A stretch of 64,000 nt of DNA from Streptosporangium pseudovulgare (GCF_014648055.1 NZ_BMQJ01000002.1:774453-838452); one strand, 5' to 3'; positions 17,550 through 26,040 are shown, counted from the first letter of the stretch. Notes: generated by a model not told the origin, from the letters alone. Program-made: numbers and translations.

Positions 17550-19219
17550 GAATGTGCCTCCATCAGTACGGTCTTCTCGCGGTCGATGCCGGAGATGTAG
17601 TCGTCGATCTGCCGGGCGACCTCGTCGTCGGACAACCCGAGTTCCCGCTGGAGCAGCCGGCCGACCTCCGGGGCGGCCTTCACCGACAGGTCCCGGGCGA
17701 ACACCCGCATCCGGGTACGGCGGGACAGCACGTCGTCGACGTTCCGCGCCAGCTCGCAGCGGGCCGCGTAGACCACCTCGGCCCGCAGGTGAGCGGTGCC
17801 CTCGATGATCGGTTCGGCGAGGGAGGGATCCTCGTTGAAGAGGTCGGTGACGAAGCGGGCCTCGGTGCCGTACCGCCCGCCCAGGTGGGCGCCGAGCCCC
17901 CCGGTGGCGGAGGTGGCCTCCGCGTCGTAGCCGGCGCCGCCCAGCAGGGGAAGGCGCTCCGTACGGCAGCGGAGCCGGCGGCCGAGCACCTTCAGCGCCT
18001 CGTCGACCACGAGCTCGCCCATGTGGCGGCTGGTGGTGAGCTTCCCTCCGGTGACGGTGACGAGCCCGTGGGCGTCCGTCGTGATGCGGTGGTCGCGGCT
18101 CATGTCGAGGGTGGCCCCCTCCTTGCCGCCGACCAGGGGGCGGAGCCCGGCGATCGAGCCGACCACGTCCTCGGGGGTGAGGGCGGCGTCGAAGGCGGTG
18201 TTGGCCCCGTCGAGGAGGTACTGCATCTCCTCCCGGGTGCACAGCACCTCGTCCAGGGAGCCCTCGTAGTCGGTGTCGGTCGTCCCGACCACGACCACGT
18301 CCCCCCACCGGGTGCAGGTCGCCCGGCGGGCCCGGCCCGGGATGGGCACGGTCACGGTGCCGTCGATGGGCAGCCGGGTCCACGGCACCACGATGTGCAC
18401 GCCCTTGGCGGGCCGGATCCGGGGCCGGTGGCCCGGGTCCGACAGGGCGTCGAGCGTGTCCGACCAGACCCCGGTGGCGTTGATCACGACGCCCGCCCGC
18501 ACGTCGATGTCGCGGCCGTCGACCTCGACGGTCGCGCCGCGCACCCTGCCGCCCTCGCGGATGAGGCCGCGGCAGACGGCGCCGTTGAGCACGGTCGCCC
18601 CGAAGTGCGCGGCGGTCCGCGCGATGGTCAGGGTCAGGCGCGCGTCGTCGGTGCGGCTGTCGTAGTAGAGCAGTCCGCTCTTGAGCTGGTCGGCGCGCAG
18701 CCGCGGGGCGCGGGCGAGGACCTCGGGCACGCTGAGCCGCTGGTGCAGCCTGCCGATGCGCCATCCCCCGGCGAGGTCGTAGGTCCACAGCAGGCCCTCG
18801 AACGCCTTGGCGATGCGCGCGTCGAAGACGCCGTCCTGGGCGAGCACGGGGAAGACGAACGGCAGCCGCTGCACCAGGTGCGGCGCGTTGCGGCGGAACC
18901 GCTGCCGCTCCAGCAGCGAGCGCCGGACCAGCGGCAGGTTGCCCTGCTCGATGTAGCGCAGGCCGCCGTGCACCATCTTCGACGACTTGGAGGACGTGCC
19001 CGACGCGAAGTCGTCCCGTTCCACGAGCGCCACGGTCAGGCCGCGGGCGGCGGCGTCCAGCGCGGTGTAGCAGCCGGTCACGCCGCCGCCGACGACGAGC
19101 ACGTCCACGGGCCGGGAGGCGAGCCGTTCGATCTGCCCCTGGCGGTCGATCTTCAGCGGGGTTCGGCGGATGGCGCTTCTCGTCTCCGACCTCGCCTTAC
19201 GTTCAGGAAGCCTGATCAC
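17546..19219 (-). CDS. glpD: FAD-dependent glycerol-3-phosphate dehydrogenase
   Basis: The 557-residue enzyme has the FAD dinucleotide motif VVGGGVTGCYTALDAAARG near residue 40, then FASGTSSKSSKMVHGGLRYIE, the signature of the GlpD family. GLRPLVGGKEGATLDMSRDH and TVTGGKLTTSRHMGE lie in the substrate half. It oxidises glycerol 3-phosphate (or a related polyol phosphate) to the ketone at the membrane, feeding electrons to quinone. GTG at 19219 overlaps the kinase stop as GTGA with AGGAGG upstream. A polyol-phosphate dehydrogenase such as EryB would look similar, so the substrate depends on the neighbouring kinase. Confidence 0.9.
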   Translation of the reverse strand: MIRLPERKARSETRSAIRRTPLKIDRQGQIERLASRPVDVLVVGGGVTGCYTALDAAARGLTVALVERDDFASGTSSKSSKMVHGGLRYIEQGNLPLVRRSLLERQRFRRNAPHLVQRLPFVFPVLAQDGVFDARIAKAFEGLLWTYDLAGGWRIGRLHQRLSVPEVLARAPRLRADQLKSGLLYYDSRTDDARLTLTIARTAAHFGATVLNGAVCRGLIREGGRVRGATVEVDGRDIDVRAGVVINATGVWSDTLDALSDPGHRPRIRPAKGVHIVVPWTRLPIDGTVTVPIPGRARRATCTRWGDVVVVGTTDTDYEGSLDEVLCTREEMQYLLDGANTAFDAALTPEDVVGSIAGLRPLVGGKEGATLDMSRDHRITTDAHGLVTVTGGKLTTSRHMGELVVDEALKVLGRRLRCRTERLPLLGGAGYDAEATSATGGLGAHLGGRYGTEARFVTDLFNEDPSLAEPIIEGTAHLRAEVVYAARCELARNVDDVLSRRTRMRVFARDLSVKAAPEVGRLLQRELGLSDDEVARQIDDYISGIDREKTVLMEAHS

Positions 19220-20769
19220 GACGCTGATTCCTCCTGTGAATCGGGTTCGGGGCCGCCGTGGCCGGCGGCGGTGGTGTGACGGGCCAGCAGGTCGCGCCAC
19301 TCGGCGCGGGCTTCCTGACGCTCGGCGTCCGCCAGGGTGGGTTCGAAGACGGGGGCCGTCCGGAGCCCGACGGTGGCCGCCGAGAGGCTCGGCCACAGCC
19401 CGGCCCGCACGCCGCCGAGGTAGGCGGTGCCGCGGAGGCTGGCGGTCTCGTTGCCGCGGGCGCGCCGTACGGGCCGGCCGATCAGGTCGGCCTGCCTGGA
19501 CATCAGCACGTCGCTGGTGGCGAGCCCGCCGCCGCAGAACAGGTCGGTGACCGGCAGGCCCATGACCGCCTCCACGCCTTCCAGCAGGTCGCACACCGAG
19601 TGCGCGAAGCCGTCGAGGATGCCGCGCGCCAGTTCCGCCCGGGTCGTCGAAAGGCTGAGCCCGGTGAGGACGCCCGTGGTCTCCGGCGACCAGACGGGGG
19701 TCCGCAGTCCCGCCAGCGCGGGCAGGAACTTCACCCGGGTCGGCCCGGTGTGCTCGCGGGCGAGTTCGGCCAGCCGGGCCGGCGACTCGAACAGGCCGAT
19801 CTCCTCGCACAGCCAGCGCATCGCGGAGCCGGTCGTCGAGGCGTACCCCTCCAGGCTGAACAGGGACGCGCCCTGGGAGCGCCAGCCGACCAGGGTGAGC
19901 ACACCCGGGACCCGGCGGCGGTGGGCGGGCGGCCGGTCACCCGCGACGGCGTCGAGGAACGTGCCGGTCCCGTGGACGCACATGGCCTGGCCGGGCCGGT
20001 GGGCGCCGAGCGCGATCATCGCCGCGTGCTGGTCGCCCATGACGGACAGGATGGGCAGCCGTACGCCGAGGACCGACGGGTCGGTGAAGCCGAGGTCGCC
20101 GTCCTCGTCGACGATCCGCGGCAGCACGTCGCGCGGGCAGCCGAGGAAGTCCACCCACGGCTCGTACCAGTCACCCGTCCGCAGGTCGTAGGCGCCGGTG
20201 GCCACGGCGTTGGTGGCGGACATGACGTGACGCGCCCCGCCGGTGAGCTTCCACACCAGCCAGGTGTCGACCGAGCCGAAGACGAGCCGGCCCTCGTCGT
20301 GGGCCCGTGCGGCGGCCGCGTTCCGGGTGATCTCCTCGGCCGCCCACAGCAGCGGCGCCCGGGAGCCGACCGGCCGGCCGGTGCGCTCGGCGAGGTGCGC
20401 GTCCCACTCCGGTTCCCACTCCCGCAGCCGCGTGGCGTACCGGCGGTCCTGCCACACCACGGCCCGGCTCAACGGCGAGCCGGTCACCGTGTCCCACAGC
20501 AGCACGGTGGCGCGCTGGGTGGCGACCGACACCCCCACGATCTCCACGTCGTGCGCGGCCGCCCAGTCCAGCGCCTCCCGGCAGACCCGGACGGTGTTCG
20601 CCCAGATCTCCGTCCCGTCCTGCTCGACCCGCAGATGGTCGGGCGAGTGGACCGAGATGGGCAGGTACGCGGGCGGCGCCGCGCCGCCGTCGTCGAGGAC
20701 GACGGCGGCACGGGTGCCCGTGGTGCCCTCATCGATGCTGAGTACGCCTCGGCGGCGCTCCCTGCTCAT
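19216..20769 (-). CDS. FGGY-family kinase, glycerol-kinase-like with altered substrate pocket
   Basis: The 517-residue kinase has the phosphate-1 motif LSIDEGTTGTR, GSVDTWLVWKLTGG and GDQHAAM typical of glycerol kinases. Against E. coli GlpK, the conserved QRET (Arg83-Glu84) reads QRAT, and the segment holding Tyr135 is replaced by GSRAPLLW, so two glycerol contacts are missing; the Asp245 equivalent (GDQ) and the VWQDRR tryptophan remain. It may phosphorylate a different polyol or substituted glycerol. ATG at 20769 (MSRERRRG) is preferred over GTG 20805, which has no ribosome site. It is the second gene of the operon, after the MFS transporter (39-base gap), and overlaps glpD. Confidence 0.85.
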   Translation of the reverse strand: MSRERRRGVLSIDEGTTGTRAAVVLDDGGAAPPAYLPISVHSPDHLRVEQDGTEIWANTVRVCREALDWAAAHDVEIVGVSVATQRATVLLWDTVTGSPLSRAVVWQDRRYATRLREWEPEWDAHLAERTGRPVGSRAPLLWAAEEITRNAAAARAHDEGRLVFGSVDTWLVWKLTGGARHVMSATNAVATGAYDLRTGDWYEPWVDFLGCPRDVLPRIVDEDGDLGFTDPSVLGVRLPILSVMGDQHAAMIALGAHRPGQAMCVHGTGTFLDAVAGDRPPAHRRRVPGVLTLVGWRSQGASLFSLEGYASTTGSAMRWLCEEIGLFESPARLAELAREHTGPTRVKFLPALAGLRTPVWSPETTGVLTGLSLSTTRAELARGILDGFAHSVCDLLEGVEAVMGLPVTDLFCGGGLATSDVLMSRQADLIGRPVRRARGNETASLRGTAYLGGVRAGLWPSLSAATVGLRTAPVFEPTLADAERQEARAEWRDLLARHTTAAGHGGPEPDSQEESAS

Positions 20770-20808
20770 CCGTGAAGGTCCTTTCGTCGTGTCCCTGTCG
20801 GACACCGT

Positions 20809-22245
20809 TCAGGCCGGCACCGGCTTGCGCTCCTGGAGGCTGATCGTCTCCTCCTCCAGGTTCACCACGGCGCGGGTCGGGTCCCACTTGATCGCCATGC
20901 AGGCGAGCAGGCCGATCAGAGGCACCACCGCCAGGACCATCAGGCTGTTGCCCACCCCGATGCCCGCCTGGAGCTGCGGGAACAGGTAAAGGCCCGCGAC
21001 CGATCCGAGGCTGCCGAGCATGCCGGTCACGCCGGTGCCCAGGGTGCGGATGTCACTGCGGTACGACAGCGCCGCGATCGACTTGCCGTTGGGGCCGGGG
21101 CCGGCGGAGTGGAAGAAGATGAACAGCACCGGCAGCAGGGCGGCCAGTCCGACGGGCAGTTCCTTGAACGTCGCGCCCATGACGAGCAGGGCGACGAACA
21201 CCACGGCGTACCCGGCCATCGAGCTGATCCGCAGGCCCAGCCGGCGGCCGAAGTAGGCCGACAGGCAGCCGCCGACGATGCCGACCGCGTTGAACGCCAT
21301 GGACCCCATGGTCGCCTTCTCGAACTCCTTGCCGAACAGCTCAAGGCTGATCACCGGCAGGTACCAGCCCACGGCGAAGTACTGCATGGCCTGGGTGAGG
21401 GAGATGACGGTCGACAGCATGGTCCGCGGCAGGTAGGGCTTGCGGAAGAGCACGCCCGCGTCCCGGAACCCGACCTGGCGCGCGGCGGCGGCGGCCTGAC
21501 CGGTCTCCTGCGGGCCCTCCTGCACGGCGAACCCGTACATCCGGCGCAGGCTCGCCACGGACTCCCGCAGCCTGCCCTTGGACGCCAGCCAGGTGGGGCT
21601 CTCCACCAGGAAGGAGAGCTGCAGCACCAGCAGGACGAGCGCGAAGGCGGCCGAGGAGCCGACGGACCAGCGCCAGATGTCGGCGCCGACGTCGAACTTG
21701 TAGAACACCAGGGTGAGCAGGAGGTTGATGGTCGTCGCGGTGTACCAGACGCCCTGCCAGAAGTTGAGCCTGCCCTTGAGGGAGGCGGGGGTGTACTCGG
21801 CGAGCAGCGCCATGGCCACGGCGAAGTCGATGCCGTAGGCGATGCCCACCAGGGCCCGCCCGGCGAAGACCGTCTGGAAATCCGAGCCGGCCGCGGTCAG
21901 CAGGGCGCCGAGCGCGAAGACGACCTTCGTGATCATCAGCGGTTTGATCCGGCCGATCCGCGCGGCGAGCCAGCCGCCGAAGGGATTGGAGATGATCGCG
22001 ATCGCCGGGGCCATCGCGGTGAGCACGCCGACCTGCGTGGGTGACAGGTCCAACTGCTTGACCATGGGGGACAGTCCCGCCCCCAGCGCCGCGTTGGAGT
22101 AGGCGTCCAGGAACAGCCCCGCCAGGGCGAGGAACCAGATCCAGTTCGCCCTGCCGCTCAGGCTCTTGAGGGTGTCGATGAGATCGGCCGCGTCTCCCGC
22201 GTTGCGGATGACCACCGTTCTCGGGTTCGCGAGGCTGTCGTTCAT
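20809..22245 (-). CDS. MFS transporter (sugar/polyol porter type)
   Basis: The 478-residue protein has 12 hydrophobic segments. GWLAARIGRIKPLMITK after helix 2 is the MFS loop 2-3 motif, and the central loop contains PTWLASKGRLRESVASLRR, which is the PESPxxL-type signature of sugar porters. It is the first gene of the glp-type operon and probably imports the polyol phosphorylated by the kinase. ATG at 22245 is chosen because GAAAGG lies upstream and the region further out is the leader terminator. Confidence 0.88.
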   Translation of the reverse strand: MNDSLANPRTVVIRNAGDAADLIDTLKSLSGRANWIWFLALAGLFLDAYSNAALGAGLSPMVKQLDLSPTQVGVLTAMAPAIAIISNPFGGWLAARIGRIKPLMITKVVFALGALLTAAGSDFQTVFAGRALVGIAYGIDFAVAMALLAEYTPASLKGRLNFWQGVWYTATTINLLLTLVFYKFDVGADIWRWSVGSSAAFALVLLVLQLSFLVESPTWLASKGRLRESVASLRRMYGFAVQEGPQETGQAAAAARQVGFRDAGVLFRKPYLPRTMLSTVISLTQAMQYFAVGWYLPVISLELFGKEFEKATMGSMAFNAVGIVGGCLSAYFGRRLGLRISSMAGYAVVFVALLVMGATFKELPVGLAALLPVLFIFFHSAGPGPNGKSIAALSYRSDIRTLGTGVTGMLGSLGSVAGLYLFPQLQAGIGVGNSLMVLAVVPLIGLLACMAIKWDPTRAVVNLEEETISLQERKPVPA

Positions 22246-22299
22246 GCCCAGCCGCCTTTCAGGGGGGTTTGGATCCCTTGCCAGCGGTCTAGGAACGAC

Positions 22300-22345
22300 A
22301 AAAAGCACAGACGAAGACCACTGACAGGGATGTCTTCGTCTGTGC
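22300..22345 (-). terminator. Leader terminator (attenuator) of the glp-type operon
   Basis: Reading on the minus strand, GCACAGACGAAGAC pairs perfectly with GTCTTCGTCTGTGC (14 bp, 13-base loop) and is followed at once by TTTTT, a textbook intrinsic terminator. It stands 55 bases upstream of the transporter start and just after the predicted transcription start. The operon encodes a GlpP antiterminator, so this hairpin is the likely site where G3P-bound GlpP permits read-through. Confidence 0.85.
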
Positions 22346-22359
22346 CTGCCGTTTACGGG

Positions 22360-22389
22360 ACGTTATGCCCAGGTCATCCGCTATGTCAA
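22360..22389 (-). promoter_or_regulatory. Sigma-70-type promoter of the glp-type operon
   Basis: On the minus strand TTGACA (22389-22384) is followed after 18 bases by TAACGT (22365-22360). Initiation about 7 bases further would place the transcript's 5' end within a few bases of the attenuator hairpin. A third copy of GCACAGACG lies upstream of the -35 on the plus strand at 22398-22406. Confidence 0.6.
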
Positions 22390-22442
22390 GAGGTGTGGCA
22401 CAGACGTGACAATCAGGGGCATTCATCCTAAAGTCGCCCACT

Positions 22443-22735
22443 ATGCCCTATGTCGTGCAAGCCGTATGGACCGCCCGCGACGGCGAGGAGAACGCCGTCG
22501 CCGACATCATCCGGCTCATCACCCCACTGTCCCGCCGGGAACCGGGCAACCTCGCCTACCAGGCTCATGTCTCCGTCGACGACCCCCGGCGATTCATGAT
22601 CTACGAGCGGTACGTCGACGCCGCGGCCTTCGAGGCGCACCGCGCCTCCGAGCACTTCCAGAAGCACGTCGTCGGCGACTGCCTGCCCGCCTCGCCTCCC
22701 GGGAGGTCGTCGCCTACGAGCCCCTCGACCCCTGA
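22443..22735 (+). pseudogene. Antibiotic-biosynthesis-monooxygenase-like (YgiN/ABM) gene with a frameshift
   Basis: MPYVVQAVWTARDGEENAVADI and FMIYERYVDAAAFEAHRASEHF are typical of the short dimeric ABM/quinol monooxygenase family of about 95-100 residues. The frame runs intact to GDCLP at 22688, then continues as low-complexity Ser/Pro/Arg to 22859. The expected C-terminus (RLASREVVAYEPLDP, stop 22735) is in the next frame. One missing C in the run at 22686-22688 would join them. This is either a recent inactivating frameshift or an assembly error. The gene faces away from the glp operon. Confidence 0.75.
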
Positions 22736-22839
22736 GCCGCCCCGCCCGACGACCCCTGGGGCCGCCCCGCCCGTCGCTCCCTGGGCCGCCCTCCCCGACG
22801 GCTCACGACGGTTGAGCAGGCGACCTCACCGGTCGCGTC

Positions 22840-24066
22840 TCAGTCGTCGTGGGCGATGAGCATGAGCTGCCGCCACAGCAGCACGACGAACACCGCGGAA
22901 CCGGCGAAGGCGAACCAGAACGGCGCCGCGACGCCGAAGCGGGTGGCCAGGAGGCCGCCGATCAACGAGCCGACCACCAGGCCGGCATAGACGCAGAGGG
23001 TGTTGACGCTGCCCACCCGGCCCTGGAGTTCGCTCGGGACCGCGCGCTGGCGGACGGTGACCGAGGTCGTGCCCCAGATGAACGCGTGCGCGCCGAAGAC
23101 CAGGAAGATGGCCCCGGCGACCCACGGCGAATGGGTCAGGGCCAGGCCCAGGTGGGTGAGCGTCTCGATGATGAGCCCGACCCGCATCAGGGCGCCGAGG
23201 CTCACCCTGCGGGTGATGGCCCCGTACAGGCCGGTACCGACCAGGCCGCCGATCCCGCCGATGGTGGTCATCAGGCCGAACCCCATGGCGCCGAGGCCGA
23301 GCTGCTCCTGGGTGTAGAGGACGAGAACCGACCAGGCCGCGCCGAACGTGAAGTTGAAGATCAGGATGGTGAGCGCCAGCGTGCGGACCGCGGCGTGCCG
23401 GATGGTCCAGGTGAACCCGGCGACGAGCTCCCGTACGGTGCCGGCCCCGGGGTCGCCGGCCTGCCGGCCGTGCGGCGGCAACGCGATCCGGGAGACCAGG
23501 ACGATCCCCGCCATCACCAGGAGCAGCTGGGCCGCGAACGGCCAGGTGAAGCCCAGGCCGAACAGTGCCGCGCCGATCGGCGGCCCGGCGAGCTGATTGA
23601 GCGTGATGAATCCCGTACCCAGGCGGGCGTTGGCGATGACGAGATCGTCCTTGCCGACCATCATGGGCGTCAGCGTGGCCGTCGCGCTGTCGGCGAACAC
23701 CTCGGCGATGGACCGGAGCGTGAGCGCCACCAGCGCCGTCACCACGGTCACGGTGCCGGTCACCATGAGCGCGACGAGCGCCGCCAGCACCATGACCCGT
23801 ACCGCGTTCGCGACGAGCACGATCCTGCGCCGGTCGTGCCGATCCGACAGCACCCCCGCGTACAGGCTGAACAGCAGCGGCGGCGCCCAGCTCACCAGGG
23901 CCGACAGCGAGATCATCAGCGGGTCGCGGGTCAACGTCGCGATCAGCAGCGGGCCCGCGGCGGCCGCGACCCCGTCACCGAGATTCGTCAGCCAGCTCGA
24001 GGCCAGCAGCCACCGGAACCCTGTCCCCAGCCGGGCAGGAAGGGCCCTCTCCACCACTGTGATCAC
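22840..24066 (-). CDS. MFS transporter (DHA3/EntS-like exporter)
   Basis: The 408-residue protein has about 12 transmembrane helices. LSDRHDRRRIVLVAN is the MFS loop 2-3 motif, and the layout (FRWLLASSWLTNLGDGVAAAAGPLL at the start, VTVRQRAVPSELQGRVGSVN late) matches the DHA3 group that exports siderophores or macrolides. GTG at 24066 gives a complete first helix, but no good ribosome site is seen and GTG at 24057 or 24054 is possible. The cargo is unknown. Confidence 0.85.
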   Translation of the reverse strand: MITVVERALPARLGTGFRWLLASSWLTNLGDGVAAAAGPLLIATLTRDPLMISLSALVSWAPPLLFSLYAGVLSDRHDRRRIVLVANAVRVMVLAALVALMVTGTVTVVTALVALTLRSIAEVFADSATATLTPMMVGKDDLVIANARLGTGFITLNQLAGPPIGAALFGLGFTWPFAAQLLLVMAGIVLVSRIALPPHGRQAGDPGAGTVRELVAGFTWTIRHAAVRTLALTILIFNFTFGAAWSVLVLYTQEQLGLGAMGFGLMTTIGGIGGLVGTGLYGAITRRVSLGALMRVGLIIETLTHLGLALTHSPWVAGAIFLVFGAHAFIWGTTSVTVRQRAVPSELQGRVGSVNTLCVYAGLVVGSLIGGLLATRFGVAAPFWFAFAGSAVFVVLLWRQLMLIAHDD

Positions 24067-24195
24067 GAGCGCAAAACCATACGTTTCGCAGGGATCCGCG
24101 GCAACGCATTTTCACCGCCACGCGCCGGCGGCGCCCTGCTCCGCGACCGGCGCACCCGATCGGACAGGCCCGCCGGCGGCCACGGCCGACCCGGG

Positions 24196-24243
24196 AAAAC
24201 GACGAGATCCCGCCCGATCGAGCCGATCGGACGGGATCTCGTC
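24196..24243 (-). terminator. Terminator of tRNA-Ala copy 1
   Basis: GACGAGATCCCG pairs with CGGGATCTCGTC, with further partial pairing inside, and on the minus strand is followed by GTTTT. It lies 37 bases beyond the tRNA 3' end. It is closely related in sequence to the terminator of the second tRNA-Ala gene. Confidence 0.8.
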
Positions 24244-24279
24244 AACCACCTTCGGGCCGCCTCATGAACGGCCCCGCGG

Positions 24280-24352
24280 TGGAGCTATGGGGATTCGAAC
24301 CCCAGACCTCCTCCATGCCATGGAGGCGCGCTACCAGCTGCGCCATAGCCCC
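24280..24352 (-). tRNA. tRNA-Ala (anticodon GGC), copy 1
   Basis: A 73-base cloverleaf on the minus strand has acceptor arm GGGGCTA/TAGCTCC with discriminator A, D-arm GCGCAGCTGGTAGCGC, anticodon stem CCTCC/GGAGG with loop ATGGCAT (anticodon GGC), and T-arm GGGGTTCGAATCCCC. CCA is not encoded. The sequence is identical to copy 2 at 31877-31949. Confidence 0.97.
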
Positions 24353-24371
24353 TTGCGGTGCAGATGAAATC

Positions 24372-25802
24372 TTAGCCCACTTCGGACACCCCGCGTGCCA
24401 TCCGGCTGGAGACGAGGGCGACCCCCGCGGAGATCACGGTGCTCACCGTGATGACGGCGAAGCACAGGACGTAGGCGTCCCGGGACGGCACCGCCGTCCC
24501 GGCGATGGTGACCGAGGTCAGGATCGCCGCCGTGACCGCCCCGGAGACGCTGCCGCCGATGGCGCGGACCAGGGAGTTGATGCCGCTGGCGATGCCGCTC
24601 TCGCTCATCGGGACGTGCTGTACGGCCAGCGTCCCCAGCGCCGCGTAGGCGATCCCGAAGCCCAGTCCCTGCAGCGCGTTGGAGCAGACCAGGTCGAGCA
24701 CGGAGGCGTTGGAGAGGGTGAACCAGCCGAACCCGGCCGCGGTGAGGGTCGCGCCGAGGGCCAGGCAGCGGGCCGCCCCGAGCCGCGCGGACAGGCGGCC
24801 GGCCATGAAGGAGGCGCCCAGCATGGTCACCGTGCTGGGCAGAGCGTAGACGCCGACGTCGAGGACCGACCCGCCGAAGCCGTACCCGGCCGCGGGCGGC
24901 GTCTGGACGAAGCTGGAGACCAGGGTGAAGAACCCGAACATCGCGAAGCCCAGCAGCAGCGAGGCGAGGTTGGCCTGCAGGGAGTGGCGCCCGGCGAGCA
25001 GGTGGAGCCGCACCATGGGGGCCCGCATCCGGAGCTGGCTGAACGCCCACACCGCGCACAGCGCCGCGGCGCCCGCGAACAGGCCGATGACGCGCCCTGA
25101 GCCCCATCCCCAGTCGTTGCCCTTGGAGATGCCCAGCAGCAGGCAGACGAGCCAGCAGGACAGCAGGACCGCGCCGATGACGTCGGGACGGCCTCCGGCC
25201 CTGGCCCCGCCGTCGTGGGCGGTCAGCGCGATGAGCACGAGCGCGGCCGCCGCCAGGGCCGCGGTGATCCAGAAGACCGGGTGGTGGCTGGTGGTGCGGT
25301 CGGCGATGACCCCGGTGACGATCATGCCCATGTTGCCGCCGACGCCCATGGTGGCGCTGACCACGCCGATGGCCGTCATCACCCGGGTCCTCGGGAAGCT
25401 GTCCCTGATCATGCCGATGGCCAGCGGGATCACCGCCGCCGACGCGCCCTGCAGGGCGCGGCCGGCGATCAGCGTGGCGAGGGTGCCGGACAGGGCGCAG
25501 ACGACCGATCCGAGGGCGAGCAGGCCGACGGTGAGGAGGATCATCCGCTTCTTGCCGTACATGTCCCCCATGCGGGACAGAAGGGGCGTGGCGACCGCAC
25601 CGGCCAGCAGCGAGGCGGTGAAGACCCAGGTGACCTCGGCCACCGGCACCCCGAAGGAGACCATCAGGCGGGGCAGCAGCGGGATCACCACGGTCTGCTG
25701 TACCGAGACCACCATTCCGGCGATCGACAGGGCGAGCAGGGTCGGCCACAGCCGCCCGCTCCGCCGTTCGACACCCGGCTCGACGACGACTGCCCCTGCC
25801 AC
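24372..25802 (-). CDS. MFS drug/proton antiporter, DHA2 (14-TM) type
   Basis: The 476-residue protein has 14 hydrophobic segments. The motifs are SVQQTVVIPLLPRL in helix 1, SRMGDMYGKKRMIL in the loop 2-3 and the antiporter motif C-like IGVVSATMGVGGNMGMIVTGV in helix 5. The GTG at 25802 (VAGAVVVEPG) follows a GGGGGG run three bases upstream; the frame is open further out, but that region has no transporter-like sequence. It probably expels toxic organic compounds. It ends 19 bases upstream of the tRNA-Ala 5' end, on the same strand. Confidence 0.85.
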   Translation of the reverse strand: MAGAVVVEPGVERRSGRLWPTLLALSIAGMVVSVQQTVVIPLLPRLMVSFGVPVAEVTWVFTASLLAGAVATPLLSRMGDMYGKKRMILLTVGLLALGSVVCALSGTLATLIAGRALQGASAAVIPLAIGMIRDSFPRTRVMTAIGVVSATMGVGGNMGMIVTGVIADRTTSHHPVFWITAALAAAALVLIALTAHDGGARAGGRPDVIGAVLLSCWLVCLLLGISKGNDWGWGSGRVIGLFAGAAALCAVWAFSQLRMRAPMVRLHLLAGRHSLQANLASLLLGFAMFGFFTLVSSFVQTPPAAGYGFGGSVLDVGVYALPSTVTMLGASFMAGRLSARLGAARCLALGATLTAAGFGWFTLSNASVLDLVCSNALQGLGFGIAYAALGTLAVQHVPMSESGIASGINSLVRAIGGSVSGAVTAAILTSVTIAGTAVPSRDAYVLCFAVITVSTVISAGVALVSSRMARGVSEVG

Positions 25803-25947
25803 GGTCCCCCCGTTCCCCGGCCCTTCGCAAAGGAATGGTAGATCGTAACCGGGACGCGCCCAATGGGCGTCCGTGCGGTACCGGGGAAATCGTGACAGAA
25901 GCCGTGACATCCCGGTGGCTCCGGTCACGGGGCGCGTGCCCGCGCGT

Positions 25948-26009
25948 CCGGTCACTGCCGCCGGACCGTACGCCCTGACCGGTCACTGCCGCCGGACCGT
26001 ACGCCCTGA
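25948..26009. repeat. Perfect tandem duplication of a 31-bp unit
   Basis: The unit starting CCGGTCACTGCCGCC and ending GTACGCCCTGA occurs twice head to tail without a mismatch, and a partial third copy (CCGGTC) follows. It sits in the 238-base gap between the DHA2 transporter start and the end of the editing-protein gene. It may duplicate a binding site or be neutral slippage. Confidence 0.9.
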
Positions 26010-26040
26010 CCGGTCGCGGCCGAAGGGCCGCGTCCCCGCG

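Noticed and set aside
22300..22345. The glp leader hairpin as a plain protein operator
   Set aside because: The perfect stem is followed directly by a T5 run and lies downstream of a promoter, and a GlpP gene is in the operon, so an RNA terminator explains it better; dual use is not excluded.
2371..22442. A secondary-metabolite gene cluster
   Set aside because: There are regulators, dehydrogenases and transporters, but no polyketide, non-ribosomal peptide, terpene or RiPP core enzyme.
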